From: Magnaporthiopsis rhizophila
Lineage: Eukaryota > Ascomycota > Sordariomycetes > Magnaporthales > Magnaporthaceae
Assembly (NCBI GenBank): GCA_003049465.1
Contig: PYSS01000097.1
Coordinates: forward strand, 87,415-151,414
Direction of reading: 5' to 3'
DNA: 64,000 nucleotides
Positions 12,031 to 23,937 of the stretch are shown piece after piece (positions within the stretch are counted from its first letter, which is position 1; each line of letters begins with the position of its first letter). The notes beneath the pieces were generated by a model, which was not told the origin of the DNA, ran no database searches, and worked only from the letters and a program-made list of their open reading frames with translations. Both the position numbers and the translations under genes were made by a program.

Positions 12031-12679
12031 GGCCAGGTCGGGTGGTAGGTAACAGCAACGCTAGGAATGCCGGTCCATGAAACCCTCCCTGCCCTTGGCC
12101 CTGCCGCCCTACATGGCAGCATCGGCTGCCTGGAAAAAAAAACCCCCGGGAACCTGAGAAAAGGACAAAGGACCGATTACAACCGCCGCTGGCTAGCACC
12201 CAGCCATCTCAGCCATAGGGTCAAACTTATCATCAAGGAAATGAGGCCTTGGGCCCATGGGACACACCCTGCTCCTTTCCTTCTCTTCTCACCGCCCTTC
12301 GCGGCAGCGTCAGGCCACCCCCTGGAGGACCCGACAGCTTGGGACCGGACCGATTAGAGCCTCAATAGTACGGGCAGCTGAATACCACCTTTGCCTGCTT
12401 GAATACCACTTTTCACCTGCTGGGATGTCTTGAAAACTGAAACTCGTATCTGCCTGTGGCTTGAGAGGCCTGGCGGTCCAGCTGGTTTGTCCTTCCTCTT
12501 TTGGCTTCCTTTGCGAGGGCTTTGCTGCGAGATATGCTAGCGTCGGGGCGAAGCACTGGCAGAGCAGGGCAGAGAAATGAGAGCCTTGGCTTGGTGACTG
12601 GCTGCCAGCTGTTCTGGCATGTCAGCCACGCCATCTAGCTCTATGGATACCCTCCCACGTCCAGCAGATGTGATTACTT
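11056..12679. repeat. Gene-free, old diverged duplications and A-tract
   Basis: A 27-base A-run lies at about 11563-11589. The segments around 11515-11660, 11719-11880, 11995-12230 and 12290-12440 share phrases such as 'ggcagcgtcaggccacc', 'gaccgattagagcc' and 'catctcagccatagggt'. They look like old, diverged tandem duplications of a 250-300 bp unit. No gene is visible. Confidence 0.5.
12001..12030. repeat. GGCT microsatellite
   Basis: About seven head-to-tail copies of ggct within the diverged duplication array. Confidence 0.9.
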
Positions 12680-14060
12680 ACTCCCTTGCGTCATGGGGCG
12701 ATGGAACCAGGAAAAAGAGGTCCAGCTCCGGCTGGGAGAGACTCGGCAACTAGCTCTTCCGGGATGCCAGCCACGCCATTTTAGCCCCGGGGACTAGCTG
12801 ATTCCTCCCTTGCGTGCGGCGTGGGAGCAGGAAAGATGCAAGGCTTCGGCCGGGCGACTTGGGCGACTAGCTATTCTGGGATGTGGGCGCATGGAAATAT
12901 GGGCTCGGCTGGAGTGATTTGGCTACTAGCCATTCTGGGATTCCAACGCGTAAAAATATCTCCCAGCTGTCGATCGGCCTTGGATGGTGTTAGCCCATGG
13001 ATCATGGATACCATCCCCGGTCCATCTTGATCCTTTCTCCCTTGCGTTGTGGCGGTGTCGAAAGCAGGAAAAAGGTCAGGTTCTGGCTGGGCGACTGGCT
13101 AGCCAAACTGGGATACCAGTGCATGGGAATTATATCCTAGCTGCTGATCGAGGCCTCGGCTGGGTGACTGGATACCGGCTGCTCTGGGCTGCCGGCCACG
13201 CCCCGTGGATGGGTACCCTCCCCGACCTGTCTTGATCCTTTCTCCCTTGCGTTATGGCGGTGTCGGAAGCGGGGAAAAAGGTAAGGCTCTGTCTGGGCGG
13301 CTGGCTGGGTGACTGGCTACCGGCTGTTCTGCTATGTCAGCCACGCCATCGGAGCTCCATGATACCCTCCCCGGCCCGTCTCGGCCCTCGCTCCCTTGCG
13401 TTATGGCGGTGTCGGAAACGGGGTCGATCTTCCTTGGATTTTTGCCGTCAAAGCGGCATCAGGAGCACTGCCTGGCTGAGTGACTTGGATGCTTAGCCAT
13501 TCTGGGATATCAGCGCATGGAAACACCTCCCTGTTGTTGGTGGCTTTCCGCCGTCATAGCAGCGTCAGGATGCAGTCGGTTCCCCCAGGAGCAGCTAGCC
13601 GAACCGGGATACCAGCGCGTGGGAAACATCTCCCAGCTGTTTGTCGATCTTTTCTTGGCTTACTGCGGTCAAAGCGGCGTCGGAAGCGGGCAGAGAGGTA
13701 AGGCTCTGGCTTGAGGATGTCGGCGCATGGGAAACACCTCCCTGTTTGGTTGGCAGCGTCAAGGCAAAGTCGGCACCCGGGGAGCAGGCCGGGGTGACTT
13801 GGCTGCTTAGCCGTCCTCGGGTCTCGGCGCATGGGAAAAGCCTCCCTGTTTATCGGTGGCTTTCTGCGGTCAAGGCAAAGTCGGCACCCGAGGAGCAACT
13901 TAGCCGCACTGGGAGGGACGCCAGCGCATGGGAAACATTTCCCAGCTGTCGGTGGCTTTCTGGCAGCGTCAAGGCAGAGTCGGCAACCGAGGAGCAGCTA
14001 GCCGGACTGGGATACCAGCGCATTGTCACCAGCTGTTGGTCGATCTTTTCCTGCCGTCAC
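12680..14060. repeat. Degenerate tandem array of two unit types
   Basis: The first unit (about 170-220 bp) carries ctcccttgcgttatggcggt followed by 'gtcggaagcgggg'; copies begin near 12682, 12808, 13039, 13240 and 13390. From about 13440 a second unit (about 100-110 bp) takes over, with 'gcgcatgggaaacacctccc', 'tggctttctgcggtcaa' and an 'agcagctagccgnactgggat' phrase, repeated roughly six times. Units are imperfect. The array is probably a decayed satellite, and I see no coding signal. Confidence 0.75.
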
Positions 14061-14251
14061 GGTAGCATCAGGAAACGCCGTAGTTGTGTGGCTGGCTGAG
14101 ACGTGGAGATTTGCCCAGCCCGCTGTCCCTTTTGCTCTTTTTTTGTGATTTGTTACCAGGCAGCAGAGACGTACGCACGCCAGCACACTCGTGCAGCCCG
14201 GCAAGGGATGAGGCGGCACAGTCGTTCTGGTTGGACGCGCCAACAAACCCC

Positions 14252-14252
<1 letters not shown>

Positions 14253-14294
<42 letters not shown>

Positions 14295-14323
14295 NAAAAA
14301 AAAAAAAAAAAAAAAAAAAAAAA
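14253..14323. repeat. Long poly-A tract with an ambiguous base
   Basis: About 70 bases of nearly pure A with an N at 14295. The ambiguous base suggests that the run length is unresolved in the assembly. Confidence 0.95.
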
Positions 14324-15075
14324 GCAATGATATCCCCCTGCAGGACTTGGTTTGCCACATCACCCTCTCATCTCCTCATCTCGCAACAGGCTCCGATCGA
14401 GGCAACCGATCAATGATGCTCACTCCGTCTGTTTGCATCGCCGATCGACCGTGTTCCAGGGTGAGAGGATGGTATGCATCGTTGATTGGTTCGATGCCCT
14501 GGACGCGGTGTGGGTGGGCCCCAACAAACGACGCGCCCGCAAATGTGTTAGCGTGGGATTGAGGGTGGTCGGGAATGGCCCGGAGAAAAGGTGGGTGAAA
14601 AAAAAAGCAAACAGAATCCAGGGATTGGAATCCTTCGAAGTCGGGTATCCTGGTTTTTGTTGTTGGCTCTGTACAAGCCTTGTTTCAACAACCCCGGTAC
14701 AATAGTTCCGGACGCCGAGAAGCCAGCAGGGGTGTGTCGTTCGCCCTTCGTCCCGGTAACCTTTCCCATCCGCCGTTCTCTCGCTGTCGGCCCTTGTTCC
14801 GGTTCCGGGTATATCTTCCCTGTCGACTGTTGTCTCTTTTGTGTCTTGTCAGCTTCCTGTATCCAGTCTGTTTCCTGCACACCTTGGCCGGACTGCCCTC
14901 TAGCACCTTTGGCTTTTTCCCTATCAAAAACCAACCCCACAAACTCGATCGACATCAGAGCAAACGCAAATTGTGAGTAAGACAGTGTCCTCGAGCTCAA
15001 CGTGTTTGGCTCTGGTGGTGGTGTTGGTGCTAATTTGCTGGGGAACCGTGACCAGGTTATCCATCCATCCCCATC
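14324..15075. other. Upstream region of the HNH-like gene
   Basis: No independent gene is supported. The large minus-strand ORF over 14548-15774 runs antisense through the HNH-like gene and has no motifs. Confidence 0.5.
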
Positions 15076-16507
15076 ATGGATCAACTGCCGCACTCCTACG
15101 GGCCGCCCTTCCCGTTCAAGCAGGAGGTGGTCATCAGACACCCATGCTACAACCACCCGGACACCCGGCTCCTGACGCTGCCGGTGCCCGCCGGCAGCCT
15201 CGGCACCGACTGGGACGTCGCCATGGATGCCTGCTGCATCATCACCCGCTGCGGCAGGAGCGGGGGCCACTTTGTCTTCAAGGACGACAATGGCGAGTAT
15301 CAGGGCGCGTTCCGCCCCGACGACGGGCTCCTGCGGCCAGGGCCCGAGTACTGGTTCGTCATCAGCGGCACCGACTATGAGCACAATTATGAAGTCATCC
15401 CGTCGTTCGAGCACTGGCGTTTTCCGCACTGCGGGCTCCCGCCGCACTGGGAGGAGCTGCGCGTCTTGGATGGCGCGCAGGTCGGCATGGCCAGACCCGT
15501 CGACGCCACCGTCGCCATGGCGTTCGACCAGACGTGCCGCATCACGGGCGGCGCCGGCGACGCCCGGGAGACTGCCTACATTGTACCGGCCGCCGAGAGG
15601 GATTGGTTCGTGGACAACGACATGAAGAGGCAAGTGGCGCCACATCCTCGGTCGTCCCTCCCATGCGTGCGCGCGTGTTCTTTGTTCTAATGTTGTTTGC
15701 TGTTGCTCAACCCACAGATACTGCCGCAAGCCGGTATCGGCATCGCCCATCGACGACGATACCAACCGCATCATGGTCCGCCGCGACCTCCGGGCCTTCT
15801 TCGATGGGCAAGCCTGGGCCCTGGTGCCCGGGATGCGTCATCGCCGCTGGTATCCTCGCACGCATTGGGAACGCGTGCCAGAAGAAGAAGAAGGCTCCAG
15901 ATCTGGCCCTGGCGGCGTCGACGGGAAGGCGTCGGTGGTGTCGCTCGTGCTGCAGGGCAGCACCGAGATGGCGCACCTGTACCACGGCCAGGATCTCCTG
16001 GTGACGCAGGGGCTCAGCGTCGAGTTCCTGTACGCCCGCTTCGCCTGGTGCGTCTTCCAGGCGTACGCCGAGCAGTTTTACCATCCCTACGACCCGAACC
16101 AGACGTACAAGCTGCAGCTCTGGAGCCCGCTTCGCCCCTCTTTCAACCCTTGGAACATAACGGATTGCCTCAGGGGTTTGGTGTTCAGATTCGGGCGTCT
16201 GTATGGCCCCCGCGAGGGTGATGTTGACCGACATGGATGCAACGACGAGCTCATGTGGGTCGACTGGTCGGACGGCGACGAGGATGCTACCGACTACGAC
16301 CCGGTCGACGATGATTATGACGAGGACAGTGATGACGATGAGGAGGGTAGTGATGAAGATGACGAGGACGCTGCTGACGACATCTTGGAACTTGGCGGTG
16401 ATTTCGACCTCATGGAGGACGTCGTCTACCACGCGAGCAGGCCGTCGTCACCGGGATCGGTGTCGGCGGCGTCCATGACATCGGCGGGCGATTGGGCGGA
16501 CGATTAG
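15076..16507 (+). CDS. HNH-nuclease-fold protein with acidic tail; GC-AG intron
   Basis: I join 15076-15629 and 15718-16507 (447 aa). The 88-nt intron uses a GCAAGT donor and a CACAG acceptor; joining there gives the continuous phrase NDMKRYCRKP. The central part has the layout of fungal HNH_2-type proteins: CRITGG...ETAYIVPAAERDWFVDNDM, then SPIDDDTNRIMVRRDLRAFFD. In the active family the motifs are usually AHxVP and xDLHxxFD. Here both histidines are replaced (Tyr and Arg), so nuclease activity is doubtful. Residues about 390-430 are Asp/Glu-rich (the 16261-16390 stretch), typical of nucleic-acid or histone-interacting proteins. Function is not known. Confidence 0.75.
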
Positions 16508-17157
16508 TGTGGCGTGTTTGTGTGCATCGTCTTTGTACTATCCGTGTATACGATTTAGCGATACTACAAACCTCGTGCAGCACTCCATTTCCAGCACCAG
16601 GGCGGCAGCTCGTCACGGCGCCCAAGTCTTCCAGGGCGCCCAAGTAGGATGGCAAGCTGGGCGGTGTCGACAAGAACGAATCGTCGTGGAGGGGATGGCG
16701 CAGACGGTGGCGATGGGCGCCAGTCCCGGGCGTCCAGCAGACGGGGGAGGGGATGTTGGGGTCAAACATTACACAGTGTAACATTAAGGCGCGAGCTCCG
16801 GGAGGCCGTTGTCGACCTTGAGTGTTGGACCAGGACTCGGGAAGTGGGCAGCGGATGTTGGATGTTGGAAGGGCTTTTTTTTTTTGGACATGGAGGCTAA
16901 CAAATCCGGCAAGGAACCAACAGATACCTGCCGATACTTTCATCCCTTGTTTATTTCTGTTTTCAAGCGTTTTAATTTCTGTTTTAAGCGTTTTTAAACA
17001 GCGTTTTTAAGCCAGATCCAGTTGGGCACGCTGGGCTCTTCGTCTTCCCTTGAAGTGTGTGCCATGCACCACGTCTTGCTTACAACGGGTGAGCGCTTCC
17101 CCAGCACCGCGCAAGCACCTTGGCCCTTCCATTAGCGGTTGATAGACATTGGGCTGA
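16508..17157. other. No gene recognised
   Basis: Downstream region of the HNH-like gene. It holds a short direct repeat (ttaatttctgttt / ttaagcgttttt, about 16970-17010) and nothing coding. Confidence 0.5.
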
Positions 17158-18215
17158 CTAAGACACCTTTGACGATACAAGGCCGAGACCGACGATGGCG
17201 CCCTCTGGCTGCTCTTTGGCGTCGGCCTTACTGTCGCCTTCGCCACCGACACCGCGGGCAGCGTGTACGCCGTTATTGCCAGGGCCTGCTCCATCGCCAG
17301 GGCCTGCTCCATCGCCAGGGCCTGCTCCATCCCCAGCGTCTGCTCCATCGCCAGTGTCTCCTCCATCGCCGTCTCCATTACCGAGTGCCGCGCCAGCAGC
17401 CTGGACGAGCCCAGCTCGGACATCTTCTCGTCCGCCGGGTTCACGACTCTGGTGGCCAAAGCTGCCGACGCACGCACTCTCCTCCCCCACGCCCCCGGAA
17501 GTGGGCTTCTCTGTCGTGTCTCGCCGGGGTGTGTGCTCGCCGTCTTGCGCCATCGGTTGGCTGGGCTGGGTCGCCGGCAGCTGGGATCGGGACGGTTCCC
17601 TAGTCGGCGAACTGGGGTCCTCGAAGATACGGGGAGAGCTCTTGGGGGACGGTGCGTGGTCCGAAGGAACTGTTGCCCTTTTTGCCTTGGCCATTGGCTG
17701 CGCCCTCTTACGCGCCCGGTCCTGGCTCGTGTCGCTTTGTGGTTGCCGCCGCTTGATCGCTCGGTTTCGGCTCAACCGTCCTGCGCGGGCGGACGGCGAT
17801 GGAGGAGATGGTGTGTTGGCGGCGGCATTGGCCTTGCGGACGAACGTGTGGGAAGATGTAGTAGAGGAAACAGGGCTGGCGGCCCGGTGTGTATCTGTAG
17901 CTCCCATGGGAACGCCGTCAGAAGCGCGACCGGATAAAAATAAACGCGCCGCTCGGTATCAAAGAACGAACCTTGGCTTGAGCCCGCCCGATTCTCGGTT
18001 GCTTCGTCGACCAGTCGTTGGAGGCAGCAGTCGAAATGGTCTTCATGGCCCTCGGCCGCCATGGGCGTCGGTTGCAAGCCGTCCAGTCCGGGCATGTTCT
18101 TCCGCAGCGTCGACCAGTCCGGGTACAGCCAAAACTTTTGCGGCAGCAGGTGCGGACGAGCGCGGAACGCCCGGTTGAAGTCGTCGACCATTTCGATGAC
18201 CAGCAGCACCGTCAT
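17158..18215 (-). CDS. Unknown protein with low-complexity Gly/Asp/Ala C-terminus
   Basis: From ATG 18215 a protein-like stretch begins MTVLLVIEMVDDFNRAFRAR and contains QKFWLYPDW and HDHFDCCLQRLVDEA, which look like a real folded domain. Around 17900-17940 the coding signal moves to another frame (ORF starting at 17907), with a basic Ser/Pro-rich part (RNRAIKRRQ, RARKRAQPMAKAKR) that could be nuclear-localising. It ends in repeated GDGAGP units. An intron or a frameshift must lie near 17910; I cannot fix its borders. No family is recognised. The long plus-strand ORF at 17195-18178 is probably the antisense shadow. Confidence 0.35.
17275..17366. repeat. 18-bp minisatellite inside the low-complexity ORF
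   Basis: Five head-to-tail copies of an 18-base unit of the form tcgccagggcctgctcca, three nearly identical and two diverged. It encodes the GDGAGP repeat on the minus strand, so copy-number change would keep the frame. Confidence 0.9.
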
Positions 18216-18439
18216 TTTGTCAGGTTTCTTTTGACCGAGGGGAATGGCAATGTTGTTGCTGCGGTTTGTCTGCGACGAAGACGGCGGTCCTGGCGAGAGG
18301 CGATACAGTACTACCTAACCTAGGTAGTACTAACCCAGGTAGTAGTTAGTTAGGCGGGCAGCCGCTTTGTCATGGTGGGGTCAACTCCCGCCTCTCCCTT
18401 TTTTTTTTCATCACCAACCACCAACGCACAAACTCGCCT

Positions 18440-19035
18440 CGCCAGGGAAAGAAGAGCTACCCAACCAAAGACATCAGTCGGGGAGGCCATGGCGAGGAGT
18501 TGCTTGATTGGACACGACAACTGATGCAGGACACGGAGACGCTGCTGCCGCCGCATATGATATCCCTTGATGCACACGGCAGCCAGGGTGGGATTGACCC
18601 CTTTTTTTATATCCCCATCGGTCTTTTTTTCTTGCTTTTGCCGTCATCTGCACGAGGATGCACGTATTTGCCGTCGTTTACAGAAGAATGCACTCATTGC
18701 TGATACTGATGTGACTGGTCGAGGTTCAAGTTGCAGTGCTGGGAGGATTGCATTTGATTCAAATCCAGCCTGACCACCCAACACCAGCCGCTATATGCAT
18801 GCAAATGGCTGCAATGACTCAATCACTGGTGCAAGTGGCACATAAAACAGCCCGGCCCCCTCCACAAGCTTGTGACAAGCAGTCTCAAAGTCCCGACAGG
18901 GGATGCCCGACCCTGGACCACGTGCTGAGGCAGATGAACGGCAATTCGTGCAGTCTGGAGGCGATCCAGGGCCAAGGGACCGGTTTCGGTTAGGTATGGA
19001 TACCCACTATTGACAGCCTACGATGAGCCCACTCA
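18440..19035. repeat. Dispersed repeat, copy 1
   Basis: Segments here recur at 19870-20262 in the same order: 'ccagggaaagaagagct', 'attggacacga', 'cctgaccacccaacacca', 'cctccacaagctt', 'atgaacggcaa', and 'gggaccggttt' followed by a 'gtatggnta' phrase. The 18650-18775 part (gcacgaggatgcacg, 'cattgctgat', 'gaggattgca') also resembles 63478-63600. The copies differ by large deletions. No coding role is seen. Confidence 0.6.
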
Positions 19036-19869
19036 CGGCGCTTCCCCCCCTGAGCTTAAATGGAAGTTTAGGTGGCTGGGCAGGCTCCCAGCCACCCCGC
19101 GCGCCACGCGCCAACGCCCTGACCATACGCCACCTTCGGCGGGCGAAAGCCCCGTGCTGCAAAAGCTGAAAAATGTATGGGGGGTTGGGCGGCCAGTGGA
19201 GGCTTGGAGGTTCAACAAGGACAGCCCGAGGGTAGGTTCGTGGATGCGACAGGTTTTACATGCTGGTTTGGAACTGTACTGTACGTGATGAAGGTGCATG
19301 TATTGCTGCGCCGTCACGGACGAGTTTTCGGCTGGGGATGGCTTTGACCATAGACGGGAAGGGGGAAGTTGCGTGCTCCGCGTCCCCGTGGGAGTATTAC
19401 CAGCCGATGGAGTTCCGTGAACGCCGTTGTGATCTCGCTGACGGTGAGCGTTTTGTCGATCCGGTCGGCGCACTTCGAAATAGGCCGTCCGGCCCAGCTG
19501 AGAAGTAGAAAGTGCTCGCAGACACGGCCGTCGTGTAGTGCGGGAGGGTGAGGTCCATCAGACCAAGGCACACAGGACGTGGTTCCCCTGAATAGTGCGA
19601 GCCTCGTCTTAGCAACAAGCGGATATCTGTGTGGTCTGGTCAAGTGGGTCCAGTCGAGTTGAGGCTCTTCTCTTCCATCTTTTCAAGAATCCCAATGCAT
19701 CAAAATCGCCAACCACGCACAAACTTCATCTTTTACATCACTCGCCTCGCCAGCAACCCTCGCGTCCATTGTCCAATGCCATGCGTTGCAGTCACTCTCA
19801 ATGCCAAGGGAATATCCCGGGTCGCCCAGCGGCGTCGGCTTTGGAGGTGAGTGACTCGCTGTCTACCTG

Positions 19870-20262
19870 CCCCACTACCTTGCCTATCTCACCAGGGAAA
19901 GAAGAGCTGACCAGAGGCATCGAGGAATTGCACAATAGATGGTCGCGCCGTGATTGGACACGATCCAAGTGACCAACAGCTCACGTTACACCTGACCACC
20001 CAACACCAATCGCCGCATGGACGCAGATGGTTGCAACGGCCACGGTGCAATAAACAGCCCTCCACAAGCTTGCGGCAGCGTCTCAAATCCCGACAAGGGA
20101 CGCCCGATCCTCGACCGACCCGGCGGGCCCGAACAGGCCTGCCACGTGCCGAAGAAGATGAACGGCAACCCGCACATCCAGGGCCCCAGGTGTGTAGCAG
20201 GGACCGGTTTCCATCAGGTATGGGTACCTATTATTAATAGCCTGCATTAGGCCCACTCACAG
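19870..20262. repeat. Dispersed repeat, copy 2
   Basis: A shorter relative of 18440-19035, ending in the same 'gcccactcac' phrase. The stretch between the two copies (19036-19869) and the stretch 20263-20801 upstream of the protease show no gene. 20620-20780 is pyrimidine-rich, as is common in fungal promoters and leaders. Confidence 0.6.
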
Positions 20263-20801
20263 CCTCGCCCACCCGTCCTTGAATCGTGCCCTTCTCCCCT
20301 GATCACGCCCTGAGCATAGAGTTCTGCTCGTCAATGCTGACCGGACGAACCAAAAGTGCACAGGCATGCCCCTACCTGACTGCGACCCGAGTAATTTTTG
20401 CCCCTATGCCACCCGCCCTTGTCGGCAAATACTCGCCGGACCCCGACCGAGGACCAACGACAGACGTCATGACGAAACGGCCGCGGAGGCCATGCCCTGT
20501 GCCAACCCCGGCGGCGACAGGGGAAGCGGGGCCTCGTCGTGTCGCCCTCATCCCGGCGGGCCGGCCCGTCTACATAAAAGGCGCGTGGCTTGCCGCCTCG
20601 ACCTTTTTCTTCTGAGGCGTTCCTGCTCCTTACCCCTTCACAGGTTCCTCCTCGTTCTTTTTCTGTCTCTCTTTATGTCACCCCTCGTTTTCTCTCCGTC
20701 TTTCTTTCTGTCACCCTATGTTCTTTTTTCCGTCTCTCCTTCTGTCGTCCCTCGATCGTTTTCCATTCAAGCCTTCTCTTCCGCCACCATCGACTGCTAA
20801 G

Positions 20802-22320
20802 ATGCCTCCACTCGCCAAGACGCTCGCCGTGCTCTTATCGGCCCTGGCTGTCGTGTCGGCCGGTCTGGTGGATGCCAAGGTGGGCAATTCGGTGCAGCAA
20901 GGAACTCTCACTCCACAGGGCAAGGACCTTTCGGTCAAGCTGGTACCCAATACGGTCAAGCAGCTGGCCGGTGCGGTGCAGCAGGGGACTTGGCAGGGCA
21001 AGGACTCTTCAGCAAAGCAGGTGGCCAGCCCGGGTGACACCAAGGGCGGCACGTTGCAGCAAGGGGCTCCGCAGGTCAAGGGCTTTTCGGTCAAGCAGGT
21101 GGCCAACCCCAACGGCCGCGTGGTCAAGAACGGGGCGGTGGCTCTGGCGCAAGCGTACGCAAAGTTCAGCAACAAGCCGCTGCCGCCCGACCTGGCGGCG
21201 GCGGTGCAGAGGTCCACGGCGGCGGCGGCGTCGCTGAACCGCCGCTGGGGGAGTGGCGCTAGCGGCAGCGCCACGGCGACGCCGCTGATGGCCGATTCCG
21301 AGTACATGGTGCCCATGAAGATCGGCACACCGCCCGTCACGCTCAACGTCAACCTCGACACGGGCTCGGCGGACCTGTGGGTTTTCAGCGACGAGCTGCC
21401 CAAGGTCGATCAGACCGGCCACAGCGTCTACAGGCCGTCGAGGAGCACCACCGCGAAGCAGATGTCCGGCTCGACCTTCTCGATCAAATGTACGTGATGG
21501 TGGGGGTGGACGAACAAACACCTCTAGAAGCTAACATGTAACTTGACTTTACCGTACATCAGACGGCGACGGCAGTTCGGCGTCGGGCAGCGTGTATAAG
21601 GATGTGGTCGAGATGGGCGGGGTGAAGTTTGCCAAACAGGCGGTCGAGACGGCGTCGGTCATAGCGTACGAATTCACCAAAAGCAAGTATGACGGCGTCG
21701 TCGGGCTCGCTCTCGGCTCCGCGAACACGGTCAAGCCGCGCCCGCAAAAGACGTTTTTCGAAAACGTCAATGGGTCGTTGTCGTCGCCCGTCCTGGGCAT
21801 AGATCTCAAGAAGGGGAAGCCGGGCAACTACGACTTTGGCACGCTGCCGCGCAGCCGCTACACGGGCGATATCGCCTACGTGCCCTCTCATTCTAAGCGG
21901 GGCGCATGGAACTTTACGGCAAGCGCCTGGTCCGTCGGCGGGGGCGTGTCGCATGACACGCCGCTGACGGGCATCGTCGACACGGGCACGACCCTGCTGC
22001 TGCTTCCCCCGGCGGTGGTCAGAGCGTATTACGAACAGATACCCGGCTGGGAGAACTCGTACTATGAGGGCGGAGTCCTGTTCCCGTGCAGCGCAACGCC
22101 GCCAGACTTCTCGTTCAAGGTGGGGTCCAACACCATCACCATCCCGGGAAGCTACGTCAACTACACGGCCGTGTCGTCCACCAAGTGCTTTGGCGGCATC
22201 CAGTCCAACGATGATATTGGCATCTCCGTCTTTGGCAACATCGCCCTCAAGGCGGCCTACGTCGTCCTTGACATGTCGACCAGGGCGCCGAGGGTGGGCT
22301 GGGCCAGCAAGAAGCTGTGA
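20802..22320 (+). CDS. Secreted pepsin-like aspartic protease
   Basis: Exons 20802-21489 and 21563-22320 (481 aa) join at a GTACGT...CATCAG intron of 73 nt. The join restores the conserved Tyr of the flap region (YGDGSSASG). I start at ATG 20802, since it gives a clean signal peptide (MPPLAKTLAVLLSALAVVSA); the frame is open upstream to 20718. A propeptide of about 130 residues carries three imperfect repeats of a QQG...KG/KD...S-x-K pattern. The mature enzyme has catalytic DTGSADLWVFS and VDTGTTLLLLP, a Cys pair in the C-terminal lobe, and ends in the family's typical FGNIALKAAYVVLD...VGWA block. This fits the aspergillopepsin/penicillopepsin group (A1 family), which acts outside the cell on proteins at acid pH. 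It is complete and probably active. Confidence 0.95.
21490..21562 (+). other. Intron of the aspartic protease gene
   Basis: GTACGT donor and CATCAG acceptor, 73 nt. Splicing joins T with AC to make the flap Tyr codon. Confidence 0.9.
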
Positions 22321-22992
22321 TAGGGTTAATAAATACAGTAAACTTGTAGGAATAACATTCATTATGCATAATGCAGGACCCGTGCGCACGCTGCGGGTAT
22401 AATTCCAACGACGACGAATCTATCCATGTGCGTGCCATGCAAAGGACAACCGGTCCCCTCTGTGCACATCTAAACGTTCACGCTGTGCTTGCAGGCGAAT
22501 CAGAACGACACGCACTCTTGGCCGCAGCGACCGTTGTGGTAGGAAAAAAGGTCTCCACAATCATCTGGTTGGCCCAAAAGGAAGATCGGCAGGCTGGCAG
22601 GTAGGACAACATATATTCTCGAACGAGCGCGAAGAGAAGCTGTGCTACCATCCTATTCTTCATCTTCACGCCCCACCAACCCGATGTTGGTTCTAGGCCC
22701 TCAGGTCCATTTGATGGACTGCGGTGTGTTCGTTTCTCCTTAGGGATCGTGTGGCTCACCAGTCGGGCGTCTGGGCAACTGCGGCGCTTCATAGCACGGG
22801 GAAATCAGAGCCAAACGGGCAATGGCAAAACCTTTATTCGACAAACGATTTAAACACCAACTATCAACAAGAAAAAAAAAACACTAAAACAAAATCGTTC
22901 CACCGTTGATCATACTGGGTCCTTGGGTCCCCTAATAGGCCGACCACAGCAAAAAGGAAACATGTTCATCATCTGCCCAACACACCCTGTCC
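22321..22992. other. Convergent intergenic region
   Basis: This lies between the ends of the protease and the minus-strand unknown gene. A possible polyadenylation-type AATAAA lies at about 22328. No gene is supported. Confidence 0.5.
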
Positions 22993-23937
22993 TCAGTTCT
23001 GGGTGAGCGCGTCGATCAGGAGCCTGATCCGCTGGACCAAGTGGTGCTTGACGAGCGGGCACTGGTACAGGTTCATGTACAAGAGCGGGACGAGCTCCTT
23101 CTCCTCCGCCGGGGGCTCAACCCCGATGTCCATGGCGACCTCCATGCCGCAGGTGAGGACGTCGATGTACCACCCGCCGGGCCGCAGCGTGATGGCGATG
23201 GTGGGGAACGGCCGGTGGACGCGCAGGATTGCGTATGCCGCGTCAAAATCGGGCAGCGTGATGTAGTCGAGTCTGGGAAGCTCGACGCAGGTGATCAGCG
23301 CCGGCAGCTTTCCCTTCGGCCTGTCGAACGTCGCATATTCGAACACGACATTTGCCGGGGGACACCCAGCATGTGGTGGTAGCTGTCAAAAAATATGCCA
23401 AATTTTCATCGTTAGCAGCAGTAGCAATACGTCTCCTGGCCAGATCGATGGGGCGTCCTTTTTTTCTGTCCTGGTCAACTTACGTGGGCTCGCCGAGGTC
23501 GCACAACTCCCCGAGGCTGCGCGCCTTATCGTCCCAGGTGGCCCAGTCGCTGTTCAGGATATCGAGGAAGCTCTGGTGAGGCAGCGGGGTCGGTTGGTCT
23601 TCGTCGTACCTGAAGCACAAAAAAAAAAAATCAAGGATCTTAGCAGGAAAAAACTGGCGGCCGAGAATATATGGATGTATTTTTCTTACCAATCCAACGC
23701 CCTCACGGGGCCCGCGAGCGGGATGAAGTACGGGATTATGTCCTTCAGCATGGCCTTGAGCTTGGCTTTGGCCTCGTCGTTTGTGATGGCCCGCTGCTTC
23801 CGCTTGCCGGACAACCGGCGCGGAGAGGGCATTGCGATAGACCCTGGGGCAAGGCACACCAGAGGACCGTTGCGGGGCGTCCGGACTACCAGCGAGGGGG
23901 CCCACTGACCGTTCTGCTTTGACGCCGCCGAGGACAT
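22993..23937 (-). CDS. Unknown three-exon protein; C-run frameshift
   Basis: The exons on the minus strand are 23937-23690 (starts MSSAASKQNGQWAP), 23609-23484 and 23382-22993, with GTAAG donors at 23689 and 23483 and acceptors ending at 23610 and 23383. The first join makes a Trp codon and reads on as a coherent protein. At the start of exon 3 the frame set by splicing does not match the long downstream frame (VFEYATFDRPKGKLPAL... to ALTQN). Adding one C to the C5 run at about 23357-23361 would repair this. So either the gene is recently broken or the run is miscalled. I do not recognise the family: no membrane segment and no known motif, with a mixed alpha/beta-looking C-terminal half rich in Leu and Pro. 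Confidence 0.65.

Noticed and set aside
14548..15774. 408-residue minus-strand ORF
   Set aside because: Antisense shadow of the HNH-like gene, whose plus strand has recognisable motifs and a splice join.
17195..18178. 327-residue plus-strand ORF
   Set aside because: Its repeats mirror the minus-strand low-complexity ORF, and the non-repetitive part looks more protein-like on the minus strand.
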